Positions 17,958-27,294 of a stretch of 64,000 nucleotides of DNA are shown piece by piece (within the stretch, counting starts at the first letter, position 1; each line of letters begins with the position of its first letter). Below the pieces are notes generated by a model that did not search any database, was not told the origin of the DNA, and saw nothing but the letters and a program-made list of their open reading frames with translations. Source of the stretch: Saccharothrix obliqua. Lineage in GTDB: Bacteria > Actinomycetota > Actinomycetes > Mycobacteriales > Pseudonocardiaceae. Location of the stretch: the NCBI RefSeq assembly GCF_019375475.1, contig NZ_JAHXGQ010000004.1, positions 124,001 through 188,000 on the forward strand, in the 5' to 3' direction. Made by a program: the position numbers and the translations under genes.

Positions 17958-19089
17958 CGAGGACGTCCCGGAGTTCCCACAGCCTGCGCCAGGTGCGCGC
18001 GCCCGACTCGGCCCGCCTGCGCACCGCGCCGTCCCAGTAGCCGAGCAGGCGGGCGGCGTCGGAGGGGTCGTCCTTGCGGACCACGCCGAGCAGGTGGCCG
18101 GGCAGCAGGGACAACGGGTCGCGGTCGCCGGGGAAGTACGCGTCGGCCAAGCCCAGCGAGGTGGCCACCGACACCGCCTCGGCCGTGCTCATGACCGTGG
18201 ACGGCCGCTCCACCGACCACCCCTCCTCGGACACGCCGTTGCGCAGGTCGCGGAACGCCGTGACCAGCACCTCCAGCACCACGTCGTCCACCGCGAACGG
18301 CGCGCGCACGCGATCCAGCGCGGCGGTGGCCTGGCGACGCACGAGGGCCGTCTCCGCGGCCAGGTCGCCGATGGGGCCCACCGCCTCGAAGTTGAAGCGC
18401 CGCTTGAGCGCCGCCGACATCTCCGACACACCCCGGTCGCGGAGGTTCGCCGTCGCGATCACGGTGAAACCGGGCGCGGCGTGCACCGTCGAGCCCTCCG
18501 TGCCGGACAGCTCCGGCACGGCGATCCGGCGGTCGGACAGGATGGACACCAACGCGTCCTGCACCTCGGGCAGGCAGCGGGTGACCTCCTCCACCCGCAC
18601 CACGCCGCCTCGGCGCATCGCGGTCAGCACCGGCGACGGCACGAGGGCGCGGGGACTCGGCCCCTCGGCCAGCAGCAACGCGTAGTTCCAGCCGTAACGC
18701 AGCTGGTCCTCCGTTGTGCCCGCGGTGCCCTGCACGACCAGCTGGCTGCTGCCGCACACCGCGGCGGCCAGCAGTTCGGAGAGCATGGACTTCGCCGTGC
18801 CGGGCTCGCCGACCAGCAGCAGGCCCCGCTCGCCCGCGAGCGTCACCACGGCCCGCTCCACCAGGGCCCGCTCCCCGACGAACTTCGGGCTGATCACCAT
18901 CCGCGCGGGCAGCCCGGCCACGGGTTCCGGCAACGCCAACGCGTCGCCGGAACCGGTGACGAACGTGACGACGGCACGCGGCGTCAGCCGCCAGCCGGGT
19001 GGGCGGGGACCGTCGTCGTGGGCGGCCAGGAAGGCCAGCTCCGCGGCGTGCGCGTCCTCGGCCGGGTCGATCTGCCGTGCGGCGGTCAC
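17950..19089 (-). CDS. MoxR-family AAA+ ATPase (YehL-like)
   Basis: A 379-aa AAA+ ATPase. Walker A is GEPGTAKS (about residues 95-102); the Walker B region is VVRVEEVTRCLPEVQDAL, followed by sensor-1-like TVIATANLRDRG and a lid with ALKRRFNF. MoxR ATPases act with VWA proteins to remodel or load cofactors onto target complexes. The GTG start overlaps the upstream stop as GTGA (19086-19089); the longer ATG frame reads back into the neighbouring gene. The DUF5682-VWA gene follows at once, the standard MoxR-VWA pairing. Confidence 0.9.
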   Translation of the reverse strand: MTAARQIDPAEDAHAAELAFLAAHDDGPRPPGWRLTPRAVVTFVTGSGDALALPEPVAGLPARMVISPKFVGERALVERAVVTLAGERGLLLVGEPGTAKSMLSELLAAAVCGSSQLVVQGTAGTTEDQLRYGWNYALLLAEGPSPRALVPSPVLTAMRRGGVVRVEEVTRCLPEVQDALVSILSDRRIAVPELSGTEGSTVHAAPGFTVIATANLRDRGVSEMSAALKRRFNFEAVGPIGDLAAETALVRRQATAALDRVRAPFAVDDVVLEVLVTAFRDLRNGVSEEGWSVERPSTVMSTAEAVSVATSLGLADAYFPGDRDPLSLLPGHLLGVVRKDDPSDAARLLGYWDGAVRRRAESGARTWRRLWELRDVLDA

Positions 19090-22000
19090 CTGCGTCCTCC
19101 GGTCCTGAGTTCCTCGTATGCGGGCGCGTCGCCGTCGAGCACCCGCTGCCACGCACGGGCGAACAGGGCGGCGACGGGTTCGCGGGGCGCGATCACGCCG
19201 GCGGGGTGATCGGTGAAGCCGAACATCGGCGCCTTCCAGCTCTCCAGCGGCACGTGTGGCGCGGACAGGGCCAGCCAGCCGCCCGGCAGGAACAGCGAAC
19301 GGCCCGCGCGGGCGCGCTTCGCGGTCAACACCAGGTCCGTCTCCGCCAACGCGGCACGCGCCTTGCGGAGCCGAGCCGGCTTCCAGCCGGTCCACCGGGC
19401 CACGTTCGCGTCCGTCGGGTCGGGCAGCGCCAGCAGCTGGAGGTACAGCACCGCCGCGTCCTCCACCAGACCGCACCGCTCGGCGACCTCCGCCACCAGC
19501 GCCTGGTCCGGCACCTGGTGGTACGCCTCCGGGTCACCGGTCGGCGGCACGGCGCAGGCCGCCGCGACGCCCTCGTCGGCGAGCAGCTCCAACGCCCGCC
19601 GCACCTCGCTCGCCCCGGTCAGCTCCAGCAACGCGTCGAACAACGCCCGGTCCGCCGGCCCGACCAGGCCGGGTCGGACCACCAGGCGGCAGTAGTGCGA
19701 GGTGGACCCGATCACGTGCAGCCAACCCCGGTCGATCGCCGCGTCCTCGGCGGGCAGCTCGAACGGCACCAGGGCGGCCAGGTCGGTGCGGTCCACCCAG
19801 TTGCCGAGGTCGACGGCGAAACCGGGTTCGGCGACCCGCAGGCGGGCCAGCGCGAGGGCTTCCGCCAGGCCCGGCCGCAGCGGCGAGCCCGCCGGGAGAC
19901 GGTTGGCCAGCCACAGCAGGGTGTCCGGCACGGCCCGGAGCACCGACTCCCGGAAGCCGCCCTGGTTGCCGTGGACCATCGCGCCCTGCACGATCCGGGT
20001 GTCCGAGCCCTCGGCCAACCACCTGGTGCCGCCGGCGTTGAGCACACCGGTCACCCGGTCACCCGGACCGGACAGCGGCAGCAGCTTCGCCGCGTCCACC
20101 AGCACGTCGTCCGGCACGGGCCGCCGCCGGCCGTGCTCGGCCACCCACACCTCGGCGACCGCGGCGACGTCCGGGCCGGTGGTCCACAGGTCCGCCGGGT
20201 CGGCGGGCACGGCGGCGGCCAGCAGCGACCGGCGGTACTCGTCGGTGAGCGGGCGCAGCCGCTCCTTGCCCGCCTTGGCACCGGCCGCGGACAGGCCGAG
20301 CAGGCGGCGTTCGTCGGTGGTCAGGTAGGTCGCGTCCCAGCGGTCCACGCCCGCCATGCCGGCCAGCAGCACGGTCGCCTCGGCCGTGCCGAGCCCGGTC
20401 GCCGCCGACAGCTCGCCCACCGGCTCCGGCCGCCACGGCACGGGTCCGCGTTCGGCGAGCGCGGTCAGGAACCGCTCGATCCGCTCCTTCCCGAACGGCC
20501 GCTCCAGCACCTGCCCCCGCTCCAGGGTCCAGCCGCGCGGCAGCGCGAACTCGCCGGGCGTGCGGGTGAACTGCACGCCGCCGTACCAGGTCGGCCGGTT
20601 GCCACGACGGTGCTCGGTCAACGGCGCGATGAACCCGTCGCCGACCGGGACGAGCCGGTTCAGCGGGTTCGCACCGCCCTTCGGCACGGTCACCTCGACG
20701 GCACGCCACTGCCCGGGGTGCTCGGCCAGACCGCTGTCCGCGATGGACCGCAACACCACGACCGCCGCCGTGCGCAGGTTCTCCGGCGTCAGCGGGGACG
20801 CCGCGCGGTAGGCGATCGAGGCCAGGTCGGGCAGCACGGCCCACCAGTCGGAGTGGTCGGTGGACGGCAGCTCGCGCCCCGCCGGCTCCGCGACCGCCGC
20901 GCCCAGCGCGGCCAGCAGCTCGGGCAGCGCGGTGCGCCTGCCCTCGCGGGAACCCCGGCCGCCGCTGAACCAGGTGAGCGCCCGGTCGACGTCGGTCTCG
21001 CTGATCGCGGGCCCCCGGGGGGCGAACACCGACGTGTTCACCCGCCGGGCGCGTTCGGCGATCTCCGCGTACTCGCGGAACGACCGCCGCAGCCGCGCGG
21101 CGCACCGCACCACGTCCACCACCCCCGCGAGCAGCGCCGGGTGGGTCAGGCCGGGCAACGCGTCGGCCACGGCGCGGGCCAGGCCGTCCCGCTCACCGCG
21201 GGCCAGCGCGGTCAGCCGCGCCGACCGGGGCTCCCGGTCGTCCTCGTCCGGCACCGCGGCGAGCATCGCCGCCACCGCTTCCCCGGTCACCCCGCGCAAC
21301 GCGGCCGACCCGGCTTCGTCACGGGGCCGGAGCAGGTGCCACCACGCGGGCGGCGGCACGAACCGGGTGCCGGCGGCGTACTCCTGGACGTACGCGCCGA
21401 CCGACAGCTCCGCCAGCGCGAGGCCGTTCTCGTCCAGCAACGCGGCCGAGTCGTCGTCGGCGTCGAGCACCAGGCGGGTGCCCGGCAGGTCGAGCAGGCC
21501 GGTCGGGCGGCGGTTGCCGCTCGGCAGGCGGACGCGGCGGCCGTCGACGCCCTCGCCCAGCCAGGAGCCGTCGGCCTCCTTCCGCACCCGCCAGCCGTGC
21601 AGGCCGCCCGCCGCGCCGAGCGGGCTGTGCTCGGTGCCCGGGGCGGTCGGCCGCAGGTCGCACCGCCCGTGGTCGAGCCGCGTGCCGTCGACGGCGAACT
21701 CCTCCAGGAACCGGGGCACGCTCGGTCGGCCGGTGTCGCCGGTGGCCGGGTCGACCTCGCTCCAGCGGTACCGGCTCTCCTGGTAGGCGTAGGTCCAGTA
21801 GGACGTGCCGTCGCTGTAGGCCCGACGGGGTTCGTCGACCTGCGTGTCACCGGGGTGCAGCGCGCGCTGCCCGCCGAACCGCGCGCCGTTCGGCAACGCG
21901 ATCGACGGCTGCGGCTTGTCGCGCCGGTAGTAGGCGCTGGAGCCGCTGCCCGGGTCGAAGACGTGGTCGGGCGCGTCGGACCAGTAGCCGTGCTCGCCGT

Positions 22001-23873
22001 CGTTGCCGTGCCACCGGACCAGCAGCCGCCCGTCGACCCACGCCGTGCTCGGGCGGAACGCCCACGTGTTGCGGGTGCCCGCCGGGATGCGGAGCAGGTG
22101 CTCGGCCAGGATGCCGTCCGGACCGACCACCACCAGGGCGTCACCGCGCCGCAGCACCAGGGCCGGCCAGCCCTCGCCGCACAGCTCGATGTCCTCGTCG
22201 GCGCCCGGCATGGCCGACAGCCGCTCGACCGCCTCGTCCAGGGCGGGCCAGCCCAGCTCGTCCACCAGGCCGGCGCGCAGCGTCGCGTGCAGCACGGCGG
22301 CCACGTCGGTGGCGCCCAGCGCCTCGGCGGCCTCGGGTACGTCCACGAACGCCTCGGGCAGGCGCAGCACGGCGAACCGGTCCAGGTGCCGCACGAGTTC
22401 GGGCAGCGCGGTGACGGAGCGGCCCGCGCGGCGGGTCACCCAGTCGCGCAGGGCGGTCCGCAGGCCGGGCACCACCAGCACGTCGCTGAGCGATTCCACC
22501 GAGACCGACCGCTCACCCCGCGACGCACCGCGCAGGAACTCCACGACGCCGTGGCCGAGCGGTTCGCCGAACAGCCCGGAGCCGGCGAGCGCGGCCAGGT
22601 CGCGGCGACCCTCCCCCTCGTCGGCCAGCCAGCCGGACACGTGCAGCGAGATGTCCCGCTCGGCGGCCAGCAGCGGCACGCCGTGCGCCACCAGCAGGTC
22701 GAGCAGGTCCAGCTCGTCCTGCCGCCAGCCGCGCAGCGCGCGCACCTCGTGGCCGTCGGCGACCAGCCGCGGCGCCATCGCCTCGACCAGTTCCAACAAC
22801 ACCCGCGACCGGCCGACCGTGCGCCACGTGCCGTTGCGCACGGCGATGACCTTCGACAGCCACTCGGCCGCGTGGGCGGCGCCGCCCGGCTCGACCAGCT
22901 CGCGGGACGCGCCGCTCGCGGTCAGGATCTCGAACCAGGTGTCGAGCACGGACGTCGAGTCGGGCACGAAGGACAGCAGCACGGCACGCACCTCGGCGTC
23001 GCGCCCGGCCAGCGCCACCAGCGAATCCCGGTAGGACCGCCAGAACGCCGCGCCCGCCCGGCTCACCGAAGCGCTCTCCAGCACGGCCCGCAGCACGCGC
23101 TCGTCCTCGGCCTTCACGTCGCGCTTCGCGGCCTTCGCCAGCCGCCGCAGGTCCTCCGGCATCCCCGTGTACGGGGGCAGGCCGCCACGGGTGCGCTCCA
23201 CGCACAACGTCACGAACAACTCGTAGGCCGCATCGGGGTCGTGCTTGCGCGCCAAGCCCTTCGAGTGCGCCGACAACGCCTTGGCGGTCAGCGCGCCCGC
23301 GAACGCGAACTCCAGGAACACCTCCCGGGTGCGCTCCGGGTCCACCGCCAGGTCGTGCACCTCCTCCGCCTCGCGGGCCTTGCCGAACATGCTCGCCGCG
23401 AACGTGTGGTTGCCGTGCTCCAGGAAGATCCGGCCGGCCTCCTCGTAGAACGTCGGCAGGAAGTGCGGCGCGGACCGGCCCAGCATCGCGGCCAGCGCGG
23501 TGAACCCGTCCTTGGCCGCGCCCGCGCGCGACTTGGCGGTGCGCGCCAGCCGCTCCACGTCCTTCACCAGGTTCAACGCGTGGTGCGCGTTCGCCGGGTC
23601 GTGCACCAGCGCCCACGCCGGGAAGCCCAGCGCGACCCGCTTGCCGACGCCGACGCCGGGCGTGCGCGCCGGTGCGGCGAAGCCCAGGTACTCGGCGGTG
23701 AGGTCCTCGGCGCGGCCGAGCACCTCGGGCACCAGCCGCACCACCACGCGGTCGGCGAGACCGGGGTGGGTGTAGTGGCGGGCCGTGATGGTGTCGCGGT
23801 CGTCGCCGACCGAATCCGTGCCGGGCAGGACCGCGCCCGCCGCGATCATCGCCTTCTCGTCGCGCTCGCTCAC
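19086..23873 (-). CDS. Large uncharacterised protein of yeh-like operon
   Basis: A 1595-aa cytoplasmic protein without signal peptide or membrane segments. I recognise no enzyme motif. The first 500 residues are helical and repeat-like (for example FYEEAGRIFLEHGNHTFAAS); around 590-760 aromatic, Gly-rich strands (RWHGNDGEHGYWSDAPDHVFD, WTYAYQESRYRW) suggest a beta-propeller-like section; the rest is again helical. Its place, fully coupled between the DUF4132-like gene and the MoxR gene by GTGA overlaps at both ends, suggests it is a scaffold or client of the MoxR-VWA system, standing where much of E. coli YehI/MolR would be. The GTG start at 23873 is chosen for the overlap. Confidence 0.75.
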   Translation of the reverse strand: MSERDEKAMIAAGAVLPGTDSVGDDRDTITARHYTHPGLADRVVVRLVPEVLGRAEDLTAEYLGFAAPARTPGVGVGKRVALGFPAWALVHDPANAHHALNLVKDVERLARTAKSRAGAAKDGFTALAAMLGRSAPHFLPTFYEEAGRIFLEHGNHTFAASMFGKAREAEEVHDLAVDPERTREVFLEFAFAGALTAKALSAHSKGLARKHDPDAAYELFVTLCVERTRGGLPPYTGMPEDLRRLAKAAKRDVKAEDERVLRAVLESASVSRAGAAFWRSYRDSLVALAGRDAEVRAVLLSFVPDSTSVLDTWFEILTASGASRELVEPGGAAHAAEWLSKVIAVRNGTWRTVGRSRVLLELVEAMAPRLVADGHEVRALRGWRQDELDLLDLLVAHGVPLLAAERDISLHVSGWLADEGEGRRDLAALAGSGLFGEPLGHGVVEFLRGASRGERSVSVESLSDVLVVPGLRTALRDWVTRRAGRSVTALPELVRHLDRFAVLRLPEAFVDVPEAAEALGATDVAAVLHATLRAGLVDELGWPALDEAVERLSAMPGADEDIELCGEGWPALVLRRGDALVVVGPDGILAEHLLRIPAGTRNTWAFRPSTAWVDGRLLVRWHGNDGEHGYWSDAPDHVFDPGSGSSAYYRRDKPQPSIALPNGARFGGQRALHPGDTQVDEPRRAYSDGTSYWTYAYQESRYRWSEVDPATGDTGRPSVPRFLEEFAVDGTRLDHGRCDLRPTAPGTEHSPLGAAGGLHGWRVRKEADGSWLGEGVDGRRVRLPSGNRRPTGLLDLPGTRLVLDADDDSAALLDENGLALAELSVGAYVQEYAAGTRFVPPPAWWHLLRPRDEAGSAALRGVTGEAVAAMLAAVPDEDDREPRSARLTALARGERDGLARAVADALPGLTHPALLAGVVDVVRCAARLRRSFREYAEIAERARRVNTSVFAPRGPAISETDVDRALTWFSGGRGSREGRRTALPELLAALGAAVAEPAGRELPSTDHSDWWAVLPDLASIAYRAASPLTPENLRTAAVVVLRSIADSGLAEHPGQWRAVEVTVPKGGANPLNRLVPVGDGFIAPLTEHRRGNRPTWYGGVQFTRTPGEFALPRGWTLERGQVLERPFGKERIERFLTALAERGPVPWRPEPVGELSAATGLGTAEATVLLAGMAGVDRWDATYLTTDERRLLGLSAAGAKAGKERLRPLTDEYRRSLLAAAVPADPADLWTTGPDVAAVAEVWVAEHGRRRPVPDDVLVDAAKLLPLSGPGDRVTGVLNAGGTRWLAEGSDTRIVQGAMVHGNQGGFRESVLRAVPDTLLWLANRLPAGSPLRPGLAEALALARLRVAEPGFAVDLGNWVDRTDLAALVPFELPAEDAAIDRGWLHVIGSTSHYCRLVVRPGLVGPADRALFDALLELTGASEVRRALELLADEGVAAACAVPPTGDPEAYHQVPDQALVAEVAERCGLVEDAAVLYLQLLALPDPTDANVARWTGWKPARLRKARAALAETDLVLTAKRARAGRSLFLPGGWLALSAPHVPLESWKAPMFGFTDHPAGVIAPREPVAALFARAWQRVLDGDAPAYEELRTGGRR

Positions 23874-24718
23874 CGGGCCACCGCTTCCTCTACGACGCGC
23901 CCGGCGTGGATCGCCGAGGCCATGCGCATCCCCTCCGACCACGCGACCGGTCCGACGTCGGACAGGGGCACCGCGGTCCCGTCATCCAGCGACCAGCGCA
24001 GCTCGCCGGTCCACGTCTCGCCCTCGGGGTAGTCCGAGCCGAGCCAGAAGCGGGCCTCCACGACCCGCCCGCCCTCGAACGCGGCGTACACCGCGTCGCC
24101 GCCGCGCACCGGGTAGCCGAGCGAGCGGCACCGGCCCAGCGCGTGGTTGAGCTGTTCGAACTTCCCGCCCGCGTAGGTGTCCACAGAGGTCTTGCCCGCC
24201 GCGTGGGGCGTGCGCGGGAACGTCTGCCGGAACAGCTGCTGCACCCGCTGCTCGACGCCCAGCTCCGCGCCGAACTCGCGCAGCTCCGCCAGGTCCTCCA
24301 GCAGCACGGGGTGCGGGATCGACACCGCTTCCGGCCGCAGCCGGACCGTGTCGCCGTCCAATGTGACCACACCGAGCCCGCGCTCCGGGTCGGCGTCGCG
24401 CAGGAAGCCGACCTCGCCGTCGGCCACCACCACGAGGTCGCGCAGGGCCGACGCCCACGCCTCGTCCGGCCACACCTCGACCAGCAGCGCGGTCGGCACC
24501 GGCAGCGAGCGCACCATCCAACCGTCCACGGCGGACAGGCACTCGGCCGCGTGCCGGTCCAGCCACTCCGCGAGCTGCCGGAGCTGCACGACACCCGGAT
24601 CGTCCTTGATGGACGCCGGCACCGCCGACAGCACCTTGCCCTTGGCGTTCCGGGCTTCCAGGCGTCCGTCGTCACGCAACCGCACCTGGTAACCGGACGC
24701 GGCGTCCAGCCAGCTCAC
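23870..24718 (-). CDS. DUF4132-like protein (MolR/YehI C-terminal-like)
   Basis: A 282-aa protein that begins SWLDAASGYQVRLRDDGRLEARNAKG and contains VQQLFRQTFPRTPHA and LGYPVRGGDAVYAAFEGGRV, which I associate with DUF4132, the C-terminal module of MolR/YehI. GGAGGG lies a few bases before the GTG start. It is the first gene of the five-gene operon; its stop overlaps the next GTG (23870-23873). In E. coli the module is part of one long protein, here it appears as a separate gene. The molecular function is unknown in the literature I know. Confidence 0.7.
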   Translation of the reverse strand: MSWLDAASGYQVRLRDDGRLEARNAKGKVLSAVPASIKDDPGVVQLRQLAEWLDRHAAECLSAVDGWMVRSLPVPTALLVEVWPDEAWASALRDLVVVADGEVGFLRDADPERGLGVVTLDGDTVRLRPEAVSIPHPVLLEDLAELREFGAELGVEQRVQQLFRQTFPRTPHAAGKTSVDTYAGGKFEQLNHALGRCRSLGYPVRGGDAVYAAFEGGRVVEARFWLGSDYPEGETWTGELRWSLDDGTAVPLSDVGPVAWSEGMRMASAIHAGRVVEEAVAR

Positions 24719-24819
24719 GTTCCCTCCCGCGGGGGGTCGATCTCGGATTCGATGGGGCGGAGGCTAGCGACGCCCACCGACAAAAGACGCGTACCAGCCG
24801 TTTCGCAACGCTGCCGTGA

Positions 24820-26853
24820 TCACCCGCGGGTCTCGCGGTACCGCGCCAGCAACCCCGCCACGTGTTCGCGCAGCGACTCCCGGTCGACCGCCGACCCGTC
24901 CCCGAGCCCGTCGACCATCGCGCGCAGCACGCCGAACTCCGCCTCGCACGCGTCCGAGCCGTTCTCCCACAGGGCGGTGACGAGGGCGAGCTGCGCGCTG
25001 ACCGATTCCACGTCGTCGTGGCCGAGCAGCCGCCGCCGCAGCCGGACCACCTCGCGGTAGTGCTCGCCGACGCGGCCCTCCCCCGCCTCGGCACGCGCCT
25101 GCGCCACGTCGTGCAGGCACGCGATGGTCAGCGGGTCCTGCTCGCCCAGCCACGCGCGGCAGCTCTCGGCGAGCGCCGCGAGCCCGTCGAGCACCGCGCG
25201 CGCCGGCCGGTGCTCCCACTCCAGCGACAGCCGCTCGCGGCGGATCGCGACCACCTCGGGGTGCCACCGGTCGAGGTGGCGGGTGCGCACGCGCACCGCG
25301 GCGTCGAACTGGTCGGCGGCCCGCGCGTACGACCCGGTGGCGCGGGCGAGCCGACCGAGCCGGCAGGTCAGCTTGCTGGCCATCAGCTCCCACGCGTACC
25401 GGGGGCGCAGCTCCGCCGAACGCTGCTCCACCTGCGCGACCACGTACTCGCACTGCGGCGCCAGCACCGCCCACCGGGCCCGGTCCGGCGCGGCGAAGCC
25501 CAGCTCCGTGGTCGCGCCGTCCAGCACCGCCAGGCACAGCGCGAGGTAGGTGGCGACGTGGTCGACCACGTCCTGCTGGTGGCGGTTGGCCTCGCGGATC
25601 ACCGGGTGCAGCCACAGGCACTCGGGGGCGCGTGGTTCGGCGCGCTCCAGGAGGCCGAGGTCGAGCAGGCCGCGGAGGGTGGCCTCGACGTCCTCCGCCG
25701 TGATGCCCTCGAACAACGCCGTTCCGGTGAGGACCCGTGCGTCGAGCAGCAGGGAGGACACCGCGCCGGGACCGAAGCACGCCAGCAGGCGGAGCAGCTG
25801 CCGCGCCCAGCGCAGCCCGCGGTCGGTGAGCAGGTCGAGCGACAGCTCCCAGGTGCGGTTGAGCAGCCGCCGCTCGTCGGGCTCGCCACCCAGCCGGTGC
25901 AGGGCGTCGATCTCGGGGAACCGCTCCCGGAACATGTCCCCGTACTCGGCGTAGTCGCGTGGCCGGACCAGGCCGGGCACGTCCAGCCCGTCCCTGACCG
26001 CGGTCACGTAGCGGCCCGCGAGGTGCAGCGCGAGCGGCATGTGGCCGAGGCGCGCGGCCAGCTCGCCCGCCTCCGCCGCGGCGGCGGAGTCGGCGTTGAG
26101 CAGCCGGATCGACGCGTCGGGCGCGAGCGGCCGGACGTCGTGGTGCTCCGCGGCGGTCCCCCAGGCGTGGGCGGATCGCTCCCGGGTGGTGACCAGGACG
26201 ACGCCACGCGTGCCGGTGACCGGGCGCACCCAGCCGGTGCCGTCGCTCGGCGACCCGCCGTTGGCGAGCAGGCGCACGTCGTCGGCGTTGTCGACGATGA
26301 GCAGCCACGGTCCGGGCGCCTTCCGCAGCGCCTGGTGGAGCAGGTCGGGCGCGGACCGGCCGCCCGACCACGCCGACACCACGTCGGGCAGGTCGGCTCC
26401 CGCCGCGAGGGCCACCTCGCGCAGGCCGGCGACCAGCCCCGGGCCGGTGGCCGCGTCCACCCACCACACCGGGAAGTCCGGTGCGCGCCGCCGCAGGCGC
26501 CGGGCGAGGGCGAGCGCGATCGCGGTCTTCCCGAGGCCACCCGCCCCCGATAAGACGATCAACGCGCCGTCCGCCCGGTCCACCGCGGCCGTGAGCCCCG
26601 CCAGCAGGGCGTCCCGGCCGTGCAGCTCGCCGGCGAGCCTGCCAACCGGTGGTTCGACCGACACCAGGCCGGGTTGCGGCTCGCACCTCGGCACGCCGAG
26701 CGAGACGGGGCCGTTCACGTTGTTCGCCTGGAACACCGTTCCCGCGTGGCCCGACGCGGAGTTCACCACCGGGTGGCCGCCGGCCCGGCCCGGGTCTTCC
26801 ACTACCACCCGATGCCCTCCCGCGGGCGTCGAAGCAATGAGGTAACCGACCAT
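24820..26853 (-). CDS. STAND NTPase: NB-ARC with TPR-like tail
   Basis: A 677-aa signal-transduction ATPase. A short N-terminal stretch (TVFQANNVNGPVSLG, about 39-53) resembles the motif placed before NB-ARC domains in many actinobacterial proteins. NB-ARC follows: P-loop GAGGLGKTA (103-111), Walker-B-like LLIVDNADD, and a GxP-type motif in LGHMPLALHLAG. From about 420 there are TPR-like helices. Such proteins act as switches in regulation or defence. AAGGA precedes the ATG. Leu101, two residues before the P-loop, is encoded by TTA (26551-26553), the codon read by bldA tRNA, so translation may be tied to development. Confidence 0.88.
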   Translation of the reverse strand: MVGYLIASTPAGGHRVVVEDPGRAGGHPVVNSASGHAGTVFQANNVNGPVSLGVPRCEPQPGLVSVEPPVGRLAGELHGRDALLAGLTAAVDRADGALIVLSGAGGLGKTAIALALARRLRRRAPDFPVWWVDAATGPGLVAGLREVALAAGADLPDVVSAWSGGRSAPDLLHQALRKAPGPWLLIVDNADDVRLLANGGSPSDGTGWVRPVTGTRGVVLVTTRERSAHAWGTAAEHHDVRPLAPDASIRLLNADSAAAAEAGELAARLGHMPLALHLAGRYVTAVRDGLDVPGLVRPRDYAEYGDMFRERFPEIDALHRLGGEPDERRLLNRTWELSLDLLTDRGLRWARQLLRLLACFGPGAVSSLLLDARVLTGTALFEGITAEDVEATLRGLLDLGLLERAEPRAPECLWLHPVIREANRHQQDVVDHVATYLALCLAVLDGATTELGFAAPDRARWAVLAPQCEYVVAQVEQRSAELRPRYAWELMASKLTCRLGRLARATGSYARAADQFDAAVRVRTRHLDRWHPEVVAIRRERLSLEWEHRPARAVLDGLAALAESCRAWLGEQDPLTIACLHDVAQARAEAGEGRVGEHYREVVRLRRRLLGHDDVESVSAQLALVTALWENGSDACEAEFGVLRAMVDGLGDGSAVDRESLREHVAGLLARYRETRG

Positions 26854-27294
26854 GAATTCCTTGAAGCGGGCGTATCCTAAGCCCCTCGCCGGGTGGCTCG
26901 GTTAACGCGGTAAATGGGCATAGGGCGGTTGTGCCCGCACTGTTGCGGACGACGTGCACGCCGGAATGCGGTGGTCCGTGCCGCCCGACCTGAGGCGGAC
27001 ACCGCTCGGCGGTGATACGGGGCTCACTCCGCTGACCACCCCAGAACCACACAAAAGTGTGAACTTGCCGTGCCGGAGAGGTATCGACGGGATCACGAAA
27101 AGGTACTTCGGCATCCGAGAAGGGTGCATATCGAGCTGTGTTCGACACCGTGCCCGGTCGGACGGCTCGGGATTCCCGCCCGCCCCGAAACGCATGTGCA
27201 GCCGCACGGGCGGATGCACGACCGCCACCCTCCGCCGGTGATCTGCGAAAGCCAATTCCGAGGAATTTGATGCGGGATCGCCCGGTGCCGGCGC
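26854..27294. other. Intergenic region, promoter of STAND gene
   Basis: I see no gene. It lies between the end of the NRPS-PKS operon and the STAND start. It is less GC-rich than its surroundings near 27040-27130 and contains a small hairpin CACAC-AAAA-GTGTG (27048-27061). Short reading frames here have atypical composition. The promoter of the STAND gene should lie here; I cannot place -35/-10 boxes. Confidence 0.55.

Noticed and set aside
18999-24032. A very long plus-strand open frame (1677 codons) opposite the operon
   Set aside because: It is antisense to well-supported genes, is Arg/Gln/His/Gly-rich with no family similarity, and reflects high third-position GC.
26902-27255. A 117-codon minus-strand frame in the intergenic region
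   Set aside because: No similarity, odd composition, no ribosome site; the region is better read as promoter.
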